Under the pieces are notes generated by a model, which made no database searches, was not told the DNA's origin, and saw nothing but the letters and a program-made list of their open reading frames with translations. The position numbers and the translations under genes were made by a program. 64,000 bases of DNA from Capsicum annuum. Its lineage: Eukaryota; Streptophyta; Magnoliopsida; Solanales; Solanaceae. Position 1 is the stretch's first letter. Each line of letters begins with the position of its first letter. The stretch lies in assembly GCF_002878395.1 (NCBI RefSeq), contig NC_061111.1, forward strand, positions 23,714,290 to 23,778,289. Direction: 5' to 3'. Positions 24,310 through 35,654 of the stretch are shown piece by piece.

Positions 24310-25691
24310 TGAATATTACAACTCTTCTAACATGATGTGTATTGTCTTCTTGATCTGGGATCTACTCTTTTCTAGGTTACCACTTACGGGGCTATTCATT
24401 TTGTTTCTTGTCCCTAGAGTATAGGGATTGTGAGGTTTCTACCTCGGTGGGTGATTCTATGGTTGCTAGAAAAGTTTATAGGGGTTTTGTGGTGTCTATA
24501 TTTGATAGGATGGCTTTAGATGATTTTATTGAGTTGGATATACTAGAATTTGATGTGATCTTGAAGATGGATTGGCTTCACTCGTGCTATGCTTCGCCTT
24601 ATTGTAGGACCCGAAAGGTTAGTTTGTAATTTTTGAATCAACCAGTGATTGAGTGGGAAGGAAGTTCTCTAGTACCTAAGGTAAAGTTTATTTCTTATGT
24701 TATAGCTTAAAAATTGATTTCCAAGGTATGTCTATATCATCTAGTTTGGGATAAGGATTCTAGTTCCAAGGGTATCTCTTTGAAATCTATTTTGGTAATC
24801 AATAAGTTTCTCGAAGTGTTCCCTAATGATCTTCCTGGTATTTCTCCTGATAGGGAAATAGACTTTGGGATTGACCTTCTCTCAGATACCCATACTATCT
24901 CTATTCTTTCATATAGAATGGCTTTGGTTGAGTTGAAAGAACTTAATGAGTAGTTGAAAGATCTTCTTGATAAGGGTTTCATTCATCCTAGTGTGTCTCT
25001 GTGAGGTACTGCTGTGCTTTTCATGCATAAGAAAGATTGGTCCTTCCAAATGTGTACAGACTATCGTCTGCTGAATAAGGTGATAGTGAAGAATAAGTGC
25101 CCTCTCCCTAGGATTGATGGCCTCTTTGACCATCTTCAGGGTGCTAAGTGATTTTCTAAAATTGATATTCGATTCGGTTATCATCAGCTGAAGATAAGGG
25201 AGGTAGATATCCCTAAGACTGTCTTTCGTACCCGGTATGGTCATTATGAGTTTTTGGTTATGTCTTTTGGATTGTTTAATGCTCTAGCGGAATTTGTAGA
25301 TCTTATAAACTAGGTATTCAGACAGTTCTTGGATTTGCTTGTGATTTTATTTATTGGCGATATTTTGGTATATTCTAAGAGTAAGAAGGATCATGCCAAC
25401 CACCTCTGTATAGTGTTGCAGACTCTGAAGAATCATCAATTGTATGCTAAATTTTCTAATTATGAGTTCTAGTTGAGTGTTGTGACCTATCTTTGTCATG
25501 TTATTTCTAGTAAGGGAATCATGGTGGATCCACAGAAAGTTGAAGCGGTTAAGAAGTGGCCAAAACCCACCACTTCAACTGATATTCAGAGCTTCTTGGG
25601 TTTAGCCAGGTATTATAGTTGGTTTGTGGAAAGTTTCTCTTTGATTGCTGCTCCGTTGACTAAGTTGATTCAGAAAAAGGTGAAGTTTTTG
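24310..25691 (+). pseudogene. Element A protease and reverse transcriptase (broken)
   Basis: 24320-24630 is protease-like, with the active-site block decayed and 'DIIELD'-type sequence at its end ('FIELDILEFDVILKMDWLHSCYA'). 24714-25691 reads as RT in one frame: '[20 protein letters not shown]', '[20 protein letters not shown]', '[16 protein letters not shown]', then 'LFIGDILVYS' where the family has FxDDILVYS. The first catalytic Asp is therefore Gly. It ends at 'LTKLIQKKVKF', immediately before RNase H, at the junction with the inverted LTR. Confidence 0.85.
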
Positions 25692-26621
25692 TGTAATGCC
25701 CCAAAAGTACCCCTGGATGTCACACGGTGCTTAAGACTACAAATATCCCTGAGCTAACCCATGATATCTATTTAGCTTAGGAACTTACCTGAGGAGTGAC
25801 TAACACATATAGAAACTGAAGAAAAACAATTTTGTATCTTAATGAAAGTATTTAACTTGGAAATCTTTAAACAAATATTTTGAACTGGAAACATAATCAG
25901 TTTGATAAGACTCTAATAATATCTAGAGATCCACTGAGACAAACCCTAACTGACCCGAACATAAACAGAAATCAAATAACTAAACCACTATCTTCAGCGA
26001 GCAGAAGTCTGATAAATTGGGTCCTAGAACTATGCGGACTCATAAAAAATTAAGATATAGGTGATGATTTTTGTGGTCAATCGTGCGGGCAGGAAACGAG
26101 CACCCGAACCAACATTATAAGGTAATGTTGCATATAGACATATATATAGGTCAGTACCTCTAGAATGTACTGAGTATGCAGGGGTAAATGCATAAGTAAA
26201 ATGATAACTGAATATGCATATAAGCTTTCTAATGATGCATGCTAAGTGTAAATGACTCACCTTGAATGTGAATAAGACAAAAGACTGCAAGATCATAAAC
26301 ATGAATGATGAAGCATAAGAATAAACTTTGTGAGCCATAACACTTAGTTTCTAAAAGCTTTACTTTTCAATCTTTCTTATGGGGGATTCTTTTAACCCAC
26401 ATAAACCATGTGAGTAACTATGGTTTCCAACGTCTTACCCATGATGGGGAGAGTTGTTCTATCCTTGCCATTGGAATGGAACCCTAACTTAAGTGATCCC
26501 TGAACTTGATCCATATTGGAAAAAAGCATAACCTATAATGGATCGTAGTTTCTAGGAATTTAGGATACACTTATCCGCATTCCCTTCTCGGTGCTAAATA
26601 CTACCCCTAGTATACTTATAT
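25692..26621 (-). repeat. Inverted LTR fragment
   Basis: The left edge TGTAATGCCCC is the complement of a GGGGCATTACA LTR end. Read on the minus strand, the fragment shows LTR landmarks in the usual order: 'CACCGAG' near 26598, 'ACTCAGTAC' near 26165, and 'CATGGGTTAGCT' and 'CACCGTGTGA' near 25720-25765. It is the last ~930 bp of an LTR in reverse orientation, meeting the plus-strand LTR of element C head to head near 26621. It is clearly diverged from the LTRs of C. No gene in it. Confidence 0.7.
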
Positions 26622-27639
26622 GCTCAGGTGTGATTCTTAGTAGTCATCCTTGTGTTCCAGAACTACGTAGCCAGCGTAGGTTGAGACATCTTAACCCGTC
26701 AGATTAGGGTTGATGAGGTGGCTTAACCCGTCAATTTAGGGTTCTCACCATTCTCCTTGAGTACACGCCAGATAAGGGTCACTCACAGTCTGTCCTTAGC
26801 CGTGGCACGGTATTGACACCCCTCTATTCGGGGCAGAGATTAGACCCTAGCTTAGCCATAGCGGCATACATGGGGCATGTCAGTTAAACACTACTTCCCA
26901 CAGTTTTAATATCAGTCTCAGTAAAAAAACTCAGGGCGTTCTTCAGATTTCAGTATATACAGGACTGCCAGATACAATCGTCCATGTTATCAGCTTTAGT
27001 ATCAATCATGACAGTTATCAGTAAACCATGTATTAGCTTACAAGTCATGCTATCATGTATTCACGGTCCCAGTTTCTATATATGTGTGTTTTCACTCCCA
27101 CGTTCATATTAGTCAGTCAGTGTTGTTCATGCATGAAACCCTTTATGTTCTGTCTACCTTCCTCGTATACTCAGTACTCCAGTTGTACTAATGTATTTGC
27201 GCTATGGTACTTTCTTTTCATGTTACACCATAGGTTCCGAGACACGAGCTCCAGCCCAGCAGTAGCGGTAGCATTCCAGTCGCAGAGACACAGTGAGTCC
27301 TCATTGATTCAAGGACAATATGATTTGATACATTTATTTATTTCTTCAGTTTAGTTATACGGAGTTAGTTGGAGACATGTTCCTTCAAATCCTTATTCAG
27401 ATAGTTTAGAGGCTTTCAGATTTATGTTCAAATTAACGTTCAGATTGAGTTATTTTGGGTATTTTCACCCACATAATTGTATTCAGTTGAACCTTGTGGC
27501 CTTACAGTTCTATGTATTCTGCATTATTATATCATGATTTGTAGTATACAGGTACAGATATCAGTCATGAGATAGCTTGTGGTCTCTCGGGGTCATGAGC
27601 ACCGTGTAGTATTCCGGTTCAGCGAATTGAGGTGTTACA
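26622..27639 (+). repeat. 5' LTR of element C, 3' portion only
   Basis: Matches 34650-35654 almost base for base, ending GAGGTGTTACA. The first ~1.66 kb of the LTR is missing and replaced by the inverted fragment at 25692-26621. Confidence 0.85.
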
Positions 27640-27643
27640 AACT

Positions 27644-27655
27644 TGGTATCAGAGA
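27644..27655 (+). other. Primer-binding site of element C
   Basis: TGGTATCAGAGA, the initiator tRNA-Met-type primer site with one terminal change, four bases after the LTR. Confidence 0.85.
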
Positions 27656-27860
27656 CTAAGGTTCAATAGAGTCCTAGGAAGTCTGAAAGCCGCATCTAGT
27701 AGAGAGTCTTGTACATGGGTGTGTTGCACGCCATATTTATGTGCGGAAGGCTATAAGATGTTTTAGGAACAGTCCCCTTTCATCACTATTCATGTCATGC
27801 TAGTGAGCATAATCACAAGTTAAACTCTCAGTCTAATATATTCTTCTCTTATTCCAGACC

Positions 27861-28904
27861 ATGGCCCCAAAAAGAAGAAACTAGCCAGCTCCTCAGCCTG
27901 AAGATCCTTTAGGCGAACATGTTTCCCATACGGAGTTTAGAGCTGCATTTACCACACTTGCTCAGTCCATGGCTGCACAGAATGAATGGCCTCCAGTCAT
28001 TCCGGTCAATCCAGTGGCCAATACCAAAGCAGCTAGGGTTCGGGACTTCACTCGGATAAACCCTCCATCTTTTCATGGGTCTAAGTCTGATGAGGACCCT
28101 CAGGAGTTCATTGACCAAGTCCAGAAGGTCATTGACATCATGGGTGTTACTTCTATTTAGAGTGCTGAGTTAGCGTCCTACCAATTACTGGATTTTGCTC
28201 ATTATTGGTACAAACAGTGGAAGTCTAAGAGGTTAGATGATACAGGACCTATCGAGTGGGAGGAATTTATCGCAACCTTCTTAGATAGATTCTTTCCCCA
28301 AGAGTTGAGGGAAGCCAAAGTTCTTGAGTTCATCAACCTCAGGCAAGGAAATATGACGGTTAGGGAGTATTCTCTCAGATTTACTCAGCTAGCCAGGTAT
28401 GATCCTCATGTGGTTACAGACAATAGAGCTAAGATGAGCAAGTTCGTGTCAGGGGTCAACGATAGCGTGGTAAATGAGTGTAGGTCTGTGATGATGATTG
28501 GTGATATGACCTTAGCCAGACTCATTACCTATGCCTAGGAAGTAGAAGAGTAGAAGTTTAAGACTAGGGAGAGGAAGAACAAGAGAGCAAGGTCAGGTAA
28601 TTTCAACTTTGCTCACCCCAAGTCAGATGGAGGAAACCGTTCACAGTTTTACTCCAAGTCAGCCATTCCATCTCCTTCCTCTGCCAGCGCTCCAGTGCTA
28701 AAGTTCAGAGATGGTAATAGAGACAAAGCGCCAGGCTCTAAATCTCAGGGCAGTGTTAGCAGTGCCCGAACGAATCCCCTTTGTCAGACTTGTGGTAAGA
28801 ACCACAAGGGCATTTGCAGAGCCGGTAGTTATGTCTGTTTTGGTTGTGGCAAGCCAGGCCATAGGATTAGGGAGTATCTGCAGTCAAGTCTTCAAGGTCA
28901 GTAA
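27861..28904 (+). pseudogene. Element C gag (broken by stops)
   Basis: Starts MAPKRR at 27861, with a TAG at the eighth codon and three more in-frame stops. The capsid region reads 'ARVRDFTRINPPSFHGSKSD', 'PQEFIDQVQKVIDIMGV', 'WEEFIATFLDRFFPQELREA' and 'NLRQGNMTVREYSLRFTQLA'. The zinc knuckle near 28830-28875 reads CFGCGKPGHRIREY: the last Cys of CX2CX4HX4C is Tyr. The whole gag stays in one frame, so damage is by point mutation. Confidence 0.88.
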
Positions 28905-29039
28905 AATCATTCTACAGCTCAGTCCAGTCGCCCGAACCAGTAGGGTGCCATTTCTAGTGCTATCAGTAGGCAACGCCCAAATAGACTATATGCTCTTCAG
29001 TCCCGGCAGGATTAGGAAAATTCTCCTGATGTCGTTACT

Positions 29040-30300
29040 GGTACGTTACAGATTTTCCATGTTCATGTTTATGTTTTTCTAGACCTAGGTGAATCTTTGT
29101 CTTTTGTTACCCCATACATAGCAGGAAATTTCAGAATCAGTCCTAAAGTCCTAGTAGAGCCCTTCTCAGTCTCTACCCCAGTGGGTAAAACCATCATAGC
29201 CCGACGGGTATACAGGAACTGCCCGATTATGATATCTCAAAAATCCACGTTAGTAGATTTAGTAGAGTTAGATATGACTGATTTTGATGTTATTCTCGGT
29301 GTGGATTGGCTTCATTCCTGATATGCCACAGTCGACTGCAAAAATAGGATAGTTCAGTTTCAATTCCTGAATGAGCTCAGCCTAGAGTGGAAGGGTAGCA
29401 TTTCAGCGTTCAGGGGTTAACTTGTTTCCTACCTTCGGGCAAGGAAAATAATTTCTAAGGGGTGTGTGTATCATCTCGTGCATGTTAAAGATTTCAGTTC
29501 TGAATATCCCAGCCTCGAAACAGTCCCTGTTGTTAATGAATACTCAGATATTTTTCCCGAAGATCTTCCAGGCATTCCTCCCAAAAGGGAAATAGACTTT
29601 GGCATAGACCTCCTTCTGGATACTCAACCTATTTCTATTTCGCCATATCGAATGGCACCAGCAGAACTCAAGGAACTAAAAGATCAGTTGACGGATCTCT
29701 TAGATAAGGGATTCATCAGACCCAGCATTTCCCCATGGGGTGCGCCAGTGTTATTCGTGCACAAGAAAGATGGTTCTCTCAGAATGTGTATTGATTACCG
29801 TTAACTTAACAAGGTCACAGTCAAGAACAGATATCCTTTTCCCAGGATTGATGATCTATTCGACCAACTTCAGGGTGCCAGTTACTTCTCCAAGATAGAC
29901 CTCTAATCAGGCTATCATCAGCTCAGAGTTAGAGAATGTGACATTTCGAAGACAACTTTCCGTACTCGGTATCGTCACTTTGAATTTTTAGTCTTGTCAT
30001 TTGGTCTTACCAATGCCCCTACAGCTTTTATAAATTTGATGAACCGTGTGTTCAAGCAGTACTTGGACATGTTTGTCATAGTCTTCATAGATGATATTCT
30101 GGTCTATTCTCGCATAGAGACGTGATCATGCAGATAATCTCAGGATTGTTCTTCAGACTCTCAGGGATCACCAACTATTCGCTAAGTTCAGCAAGTGCAA
30201 ATTTTGGCTAAGATCAGTAACATTCCTTGGCCATATTATTTCTAGTGATAGAATTAGAGTAGATCCTCAGAAAATTGAGGTAGTAAGAAACTGGCCCAGA
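29040..30300 (+). pseudogene. Element C protease and reverse transcriptase (broken)
   Basis: Protease begins 'LDLGESLSFVTPYIAG', where the family has DPGAS, so the active-site loop is altered although the Asp remains. It ends with 'LVELDMTDFDVILGVDWLHS'. RT follows with '[20 protein letters not shown]', '[20 protein letters not shown]' and '[18 protein letters not shown]'. A TAA then stands where the family has Gln. The catalytic block '[10 protein letters not shown]' (about 30080-30110) is intact. A frameshift near 30115 moves the downstream sequence to another frame. Confidence 0.88.
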
Positions 30301-31170
30301 CCCGTATCTCTATCAGATATTAGGAATTTCTTGGGTTTGGCTGGCTATTATAAATGGTTTGTCGAGGGATTTTCCTCTATTTCATCTCCTATGTCCAGAT
30401 TGACTCAGAAAAAGATTAAGTTTCAGTGGTCAGATTCATGCGAGAAGAGCTTTCAAGAGTTGAAGACTCGACTCACCTCAGCTCCAGTTCTAGCTATTCC
30501 AGATAGTTCAGACGATTTTGTAGTCTATTGTGATGCATCCAGAGTGGGTTTAGGTTGTGTCCTCATGCAGCATGGTAAGGTCATAGCCTACGCCTCCAGA
30601 TAGTTAAAGCCACATGAGAGGAATTATCCTACTCATGATCTTGAGTTAGCAGCGGTAGTTTTTGCCTTGAAGATTTGGAGGCATTATCTCTATGGAGTTC
30701 ATGTAGATGTCTTCACAGACCATAAACNNNNNNNNNNNNNNNNNNNNNNNNNNNNNNNNNNNNNNNNNNNNNNNNNNNNNNNNNNNNNNNNNNNNNNNNN
30801 NNNNNNNNNNNNNNNNNNNNNNNNNNNTAGAGTGGGTTTAGGTTGTGTCCTCATGCAGCATGGTAAGGTCATAGCCTACGCCTCCAGATAGTTAAAGCCA
30901 CATGAGAGGAATTATCCTACTCATGATCTTGAGTTAGCAGCGGTAGTTTTTGCCTTGAAGATTTGGAGGCATTATCTCTATGGAGTTCATGTAGATGTCT
31001 TCACAGACCATAAAATCCTCCAGTATGTCTTTTCCCAGAAAGATCTCAATCTTTGCCAGAGAAGGTGGTTAGAAATCTTGAAGGATTACGACATGAGTGT
31101 TCTTTATCATTAGGGCAAGGCCAATATTGTGGCCGACACTCTCAGTCGACTCTCCATGGGTAGTATTTCT
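30301..31170 (+). pseudogene. Element C RNase H (broken, contains assembly gap)
   Basis: Reads 'FLGLAGYYKWFVEGFSSISS', '[20 protein letters not shown]' with the catalytic Asp present, and '[20 protein letters not shown]'. After the gap it continues '[20 protein letters not shown]', ending '[14 protein letters not shown]'. The DVFTDHK and VADTLSR motifs carry family catalytic acids. The N run interrupts it and a copy of 186 bp appears on both sides; counted once, the domain is continuous apart from stops such as the one after 'YASR'. Confidence 0.85.
30728..30827. other. Assembly gap, exactly 100 N
   Basis: 100 consecutive N, the conventional placeholder for a gap of unknown size. The 186 bp before it (30541-30726) are identical to 30829-31014 after it. 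The two contig ends therefore overlap, and the true gap is probably zero. Confidence 0.95.
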
Positions 31171-31399
31171 CATGTTGAGGATAGTAAGAAAAAGATGGCT
31201 CAGGAGATCCATTAGCTTGCCAGACTAGGCGTTTGCTTAGTCGATTCTTCAGAGGGTGGTGTATTTATTCATAGTAGTTCAGAGTCATCTCTAGTTTTGA
31301 GGTGAAAAAGAAACAAGCTAGGGATCCTAGCCTTGTCAAGCTCAAAGAGTTAGTTTAGAATCAGAAAGTCGAGGTTTTCTCCCAAGGGGGAGATGGTGT

Positions 31400-32752
31400 T
31401 CTTCGTTGTCAGGGTCGTCTATGTATTCCAGGTGTAGATGAATTGAGGCAGTGAATACTTGCAGAAGCGCATAGTGCATGATACTCTATTTATCCAGTGG
31501 CCACTAAGATGTACCGCGACATGTGGGAGATCTATTGGTAGAGTGGGATGAAGAGAGATATTGCAGAGTTTATGGCTAAGTGCTCTACATGCCAGCAGGT
31601 TAAGATAGAGCATCAAAAACCTAGTGGTTCCATACAAGAGTTCACCATTCCTACTTGGAAGTGGGAAGAAGTTAACATGGACTTCGTGACGGGTTTGCCT
31701 AGAACTCCTCATCAGCATGATTCAGTCTGGGTCATTATAGATAGAATGACCAAGTCAGCTCATTTCCTTCTGTTCGTACTTTTTATTCTGCCGAGGATTA
31801 TGCCAAACTCTATATCAGGGAGTTAGTCAGGTTACACAGTGTTCCACTATCTATCATCTCAGACAGAGGTACCCAGTTCACTTCTCATTTTTGGAAAGCA
31901 TTCCAAAAGGGTCTCGGTACCCAAGTCCATCTCAGTACAGTATTTCATCCTCAGACAGATGGTCAAGAAGAGAGGACCATTCAGACTCTTGAAGATATAC
32001 TAAGGGCCTGTGCAATTGACTTCAAGGGATGTTGGGACGACCACTTGAATTTGATTGAGTGTGCATACAACAATAGCTATCATTCTAGTATTCAGATGGC
32101 TCCATTCAAAGCTCTCTATAGTAGGAGATGTAGATCTCTGATTGGTTGGTTTGAAGTTAGTGAGGCCTCAATCATAGGTCCTGACTTAGTATTCGATGCC
32201 TTAGAGAAATTTTAGTTGATCAGAGAGAGACTCCGGGCTGCTCAGAGCCGACAGAAGTCCTATGCAGATGTTCGTAGAAAGGATCTCAAGTTTGAGGTCA
32301 ATGACTATGTCTATCTTAAGATCTCTCCCATGAAGGGAGTGAAGAGGTTCGGCAAGAAAGGGAAACTCAGTCCCCGGTATGTCGGTCCATTCAAAATTCT
32401 TTGTCGCTTCGGCAAGGTAGCTTATGAGCTTGAGTTGCCTTCAGATCTAGCCTCGGTCCATCCAGTCTTCCATGTCTCATTGCTAAACAAGTGCATAGGT
32501 GACCCGGCAGTTGTTGTCCTTATTCAGAGCATCGACATTCAGAACAGCCTCTCCTATGAAGAGATTCCAGTCGAAATCTTAAATTATCAGACTTGTAGAT
32601 TTAGGAACAAAGAAGTCCCTCTAGTCATGGTTCTTTGGCGAAATCAGTCTCATGAGGAAGCTACTTGGGAAGCAGAAGCAGATATGCGTACCAAGTATCC
32701 TTACGTCTTCCCCGTTAATTCAGATCAAGCTCAAGGTAACAGTTCTCCTTAA
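31400..32752 (+). pseudogene. Element C integrase and chromodomain (broken)
   Basis: The zinc-binding region ends with 'MKRDIAEFMAKCSTCQQVKI' (31548). Core blocks follow: 'MDFVTGLPRTPHQHDSVWVI' with the first catalytic Asp, 'ISDRGTQFTSHFWKAF' with the second, and 'FHPQTDGQEERTIQTLEDIL', where the catalytic Glu is expected. 32216-32752 is open for 178 codons. It holds the C-terminal GPY/F region ('[14 protein letters not shown]', '[14 protein letters not shown]') and a chromodomain-like end ('[20 protein letters not shown]'). A frameshift near 31780 and several stops break the upstream part. Confidence 0.88.
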
Positions 32753-32977
32753 TCTTATTCAGTTTCACATTCATGTTTCAGTATAAACTTGGTACCTATT
32801 AATCATTTCATACTCAGTCATGCATTCATGTGTCAGTTGTCCGTACATCAGATATGCACGAGTTTGGTATGTTTAGCATATTAGTCATGAGATCAAGTTT
32901 TAGTTCTTCATGTTCAGTTCAGGTTCTATTGTCTTGTATCCCTTCTCAATAAATTCTCATTCAAGGACGAATGTTCC

Positions 32978-32990
32978 CAAGGGGGAGATA
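32978..32990 (+). other. Polypurine tract of element C
   Basis: AAGGGGGAGATAT, immediately before the 3' LTR start TGTAATACCCC, after the conserved 'TCAAGGACGAATG' phrase typical of this lineage. Confidence 0.8.
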
Positions 32991-32991
32991 T

Positions 32992-35654
32992 TGTAATACC
33001 CCGCATGTTTCTACGCTAGGAAGTGAATAAGTATTCCTACGTATGAAATATCCTATCCTATTATTCATACTTGAGTACATGACTTACAATGAATATCCTA
33101 GTGATAGGATAGATTATGATGTATTAAGCATGTTCATATGAGTCACTTAAGGTAATACAAGCTAAGAGTTTTTGAATCCATCAAATTTTAGTGTTTGATT
33201 TTGCAAGGGTTATATTTGAAAGAGTATAACTCAATGTTATTGTGGTATTTTGGCTGATTTAGACCCACTAAATTATAGAGAATCGATTTAGCTTTCCAAT
33301 GATACCAATTTCGCCTAAATCCAATACCCGAGCGAAAAGTTATGCCCATTTTTGTGAGAGACAGTAAGCATAGGCGATTGGTTAGGCGCCGCCCAACCTA
33401 GCTTAGGAAATCACTTGGGTGCCGCCTAAGTCAGTTCCAGGTGCCAAAAACACTCCGTTTAGAGTTATTTTAAGGGTAATTAAGTCTTTTAACACTCCTT
33501 ACACGTCCCTAAACTTAACCCTACGAAATATATAGCTTCTAAACATATTACAACCCTATTATCATCTCAAAGCTCATCATCCAAGAGCACTAAAAGAGAA
33601 AAACAACTAGGGTTGCGTAATTAAGCTTGAAGATCCGATTTCAAGGAAATTCCTCCGTCAATCATCAAGAATCTTCCTTCTAAGGTATGCGTGAGTTGAT
33701 ATATGGATCCCTTTCATCCATAAATCTCAAAAACCCTCTTTTTCATTATAAATTATGATTTCTATATTGTTGGGTGTTGATGATCATGTTGTTGATATTG
33801 GGTGATTCCCAAGATGGAATCTTTATATGTTTTTTTGAATTTTATGATATCATATGAGTTGGAAACATGTAAATTTGGTTGTTCATGATGTATAATTTGA
33901 TGATTTCACCTATGCTTAATATGTGCATGTAAGGTGTTTGATAAAATGCCTAAGAAACTAGAAATCATGCAATATAGCTAAATTGTGACTAAGTGAAGGA
34001 TTCATGATATGCCCTTACATTTCAATGACTTCTATGTTGATAATGTGCCTTGTAAATATTGTTCGAATACTCATGAACTATTCTTATGAGATTATGCTAT
34101 GTTTACTTGCAAATCTTACTTATGAACAAGATGTATGATAACCATGCAATCCACATGAACTTCCATGCTATTGGTATGTTTTGCCAATATGATTAATGAA
34201 CATGATATTAAGATTGTGCAAGTACTTCCATGTGATATAAAATCCTTTCCATGCAATACATTGTTTATAAGCATGCTTAGTATGAGATCCCTACTTATGA
34301 TATTATAAATTATGGACTCTACTCTTATGATCAAGTTAGTCATGTGTGTCAGTTTCCTTCTATCGAGTCCTGGGGGTACTTGTACCCAAAAACTATAGTT
34401 GTGTGCCTAGATCCATGTCATGTTTCACGATATCTGAACTCAAGCTATGATTCCATAGACTTCAGTCACTCATGTGACTCAGGAAAACCTCATGGTCTTA
34501 GTCAGTTGTCAGATATCAGTAACATTCCGCCAGTCAACGAAATTCAGTAAGATTAAGTCATGCACAGTCAGTTATTTATGTCCGGTCCCTCCAGATGGGA
34601 GTAGAGGTTAGCACCGAGTGAACCCAAGGATGGGAACTCACCCGCCAGTTCAGGGTGTGATTCTTAGTAGTCATCCTTGTGTTCCAGAACTACGTAGCCA
34701 GCGTAGGTTGAGACATCTTAACCCGTCAGATTAGGGTTGATGAGGTGGCTTAACCTGTCAGTTTAGGGTTCCCACCATTCTCATTGAGTACTCGCCAGAT
34801 AAGGATCACTCACAGGCTGTCCTTACCCGTGGCACGGTATTGACACCCCTCCAGTCGGGGCAGAGATTGGACCCCAGCTTAGCCATAATAGCATATATGG
34901 GGCATGTCGGTTAAACACTACTTCCCACAGTTTCAGTATCAGTCTCTGTAAAAGAACTCAGGGTGTTCTTCAGATTTCAGTATATACAGGACTGCCAGAT
35001 ACAGTCGTCCATGTTATCAGCTTTAGTATCAGTCATGACAGTTATCAGTAAACCATGTATTAGCTTACAGGTCATGCTATCACGTATTCACAGTTCCAGT
35101 TTCTATATATATGTATTTGCACTCCTACGTTCATATTAGTCAGTCAATGTTGTTCATGCATGAAACCCTTTATGTTCAGCCTACCTTCCTCGTATACTCA
35201 GTACTCCAGTTGTACTGATGCATTTGCGCTATGGTGCTTTCTTTTTAGGTTACACCATAGGTTCCGAGGCACGAGCTCTAGCCCAGCAGTAGTGGTAGCA
35301 TTCCAGTCGTAGAGACACAGTGAGTCCTCATTGATTCGAGGATACTATGATTTGATACATTTATATATTTCTTCAGTTCAGTTTTACGGAGTTAGTTGGA
35401 GACATGTTCCTTCAACTCCTTATTCAGATAGTTTGAAGGCTTTCAGATTTATGTTCAGATTGAGTTATTTTGGGTATTTTCACCCACATGATTGTATTCA
35501 ATTGAACCTAATGGCCTTACAGCTCTATGTATTCCGCATTATTATATCATGATTTGTAGTATACAAGTACATATATCAGTCATGGGTTAGATTGTGGTCC
35601 CTCAGGGTCATGAGCACCATGTAGCATTCCAATTCAGTGAATTGGGGTGTTACA
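32992..35654 (+). repeat. 3' LTR of element C
   Basis: 2663 bp, TGTAATACCCCGC to GGGGTGTTACA. It contains the conserved block at about 33290-33345 shared with the other large LTRs, followed by a segment unique to this LTR with repeated 'GGCGCCGCC'-like words (33370-33440). The last ~1 kb matches 26622-27639. No gene. Confidence 0.9.

Larger units (their letters stand above)
18041..25691 (+). mobile_element. Ty3/Gypsy element A, 3'-truncated, with a nested solo LTR
   Basis: Order: 5' LTR (18041-20153), primer site (20158), leader interrupted by a solo LTR (20331-22949), gag, protease, RT. Homology stops just after RT at 25691, where an inverted LTR fragment begins. RNase H, integrase and the 3' LTR are absent. 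The pol region reads in one frame from 24714 to 25691 with only point stops, so it has decayed mainly by substitution. Confidence 0.85.
26622..35654 (+). mobile_element. Ty3/Gypsy chromodomain element C, best preserved, 5' LTR truncated
   Basis: Contains the last ~1 kb of a 5' LTR, primer site, gag, protease, RT, RNase H, integrase, chromodomain, polypurine tract and a complete 2663-bp 3' LTR. This is the Tekay/Del chromovirus arrangement. The two LTR pieces differ at roughly 6% by eye over ~450 aligned bases. Many single stops and some frameshifts inactivate the polyprotein. The assembly gap and its flanking duplication add 288 bp that do not belong to the element. Confidence 0.9.

Noticed and set aside
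25692..26621. Simple solo LTR insertion in element A
   Set aside because: The right end has no LTR start, the flanking bases do not repeat, and element A does not resume after it.
30667..30891. Repeated RNase H segment as a domain duplication
   Set aside because: The copies are identical and flank exactly 100 N, so this is an unmerged contig overlap.
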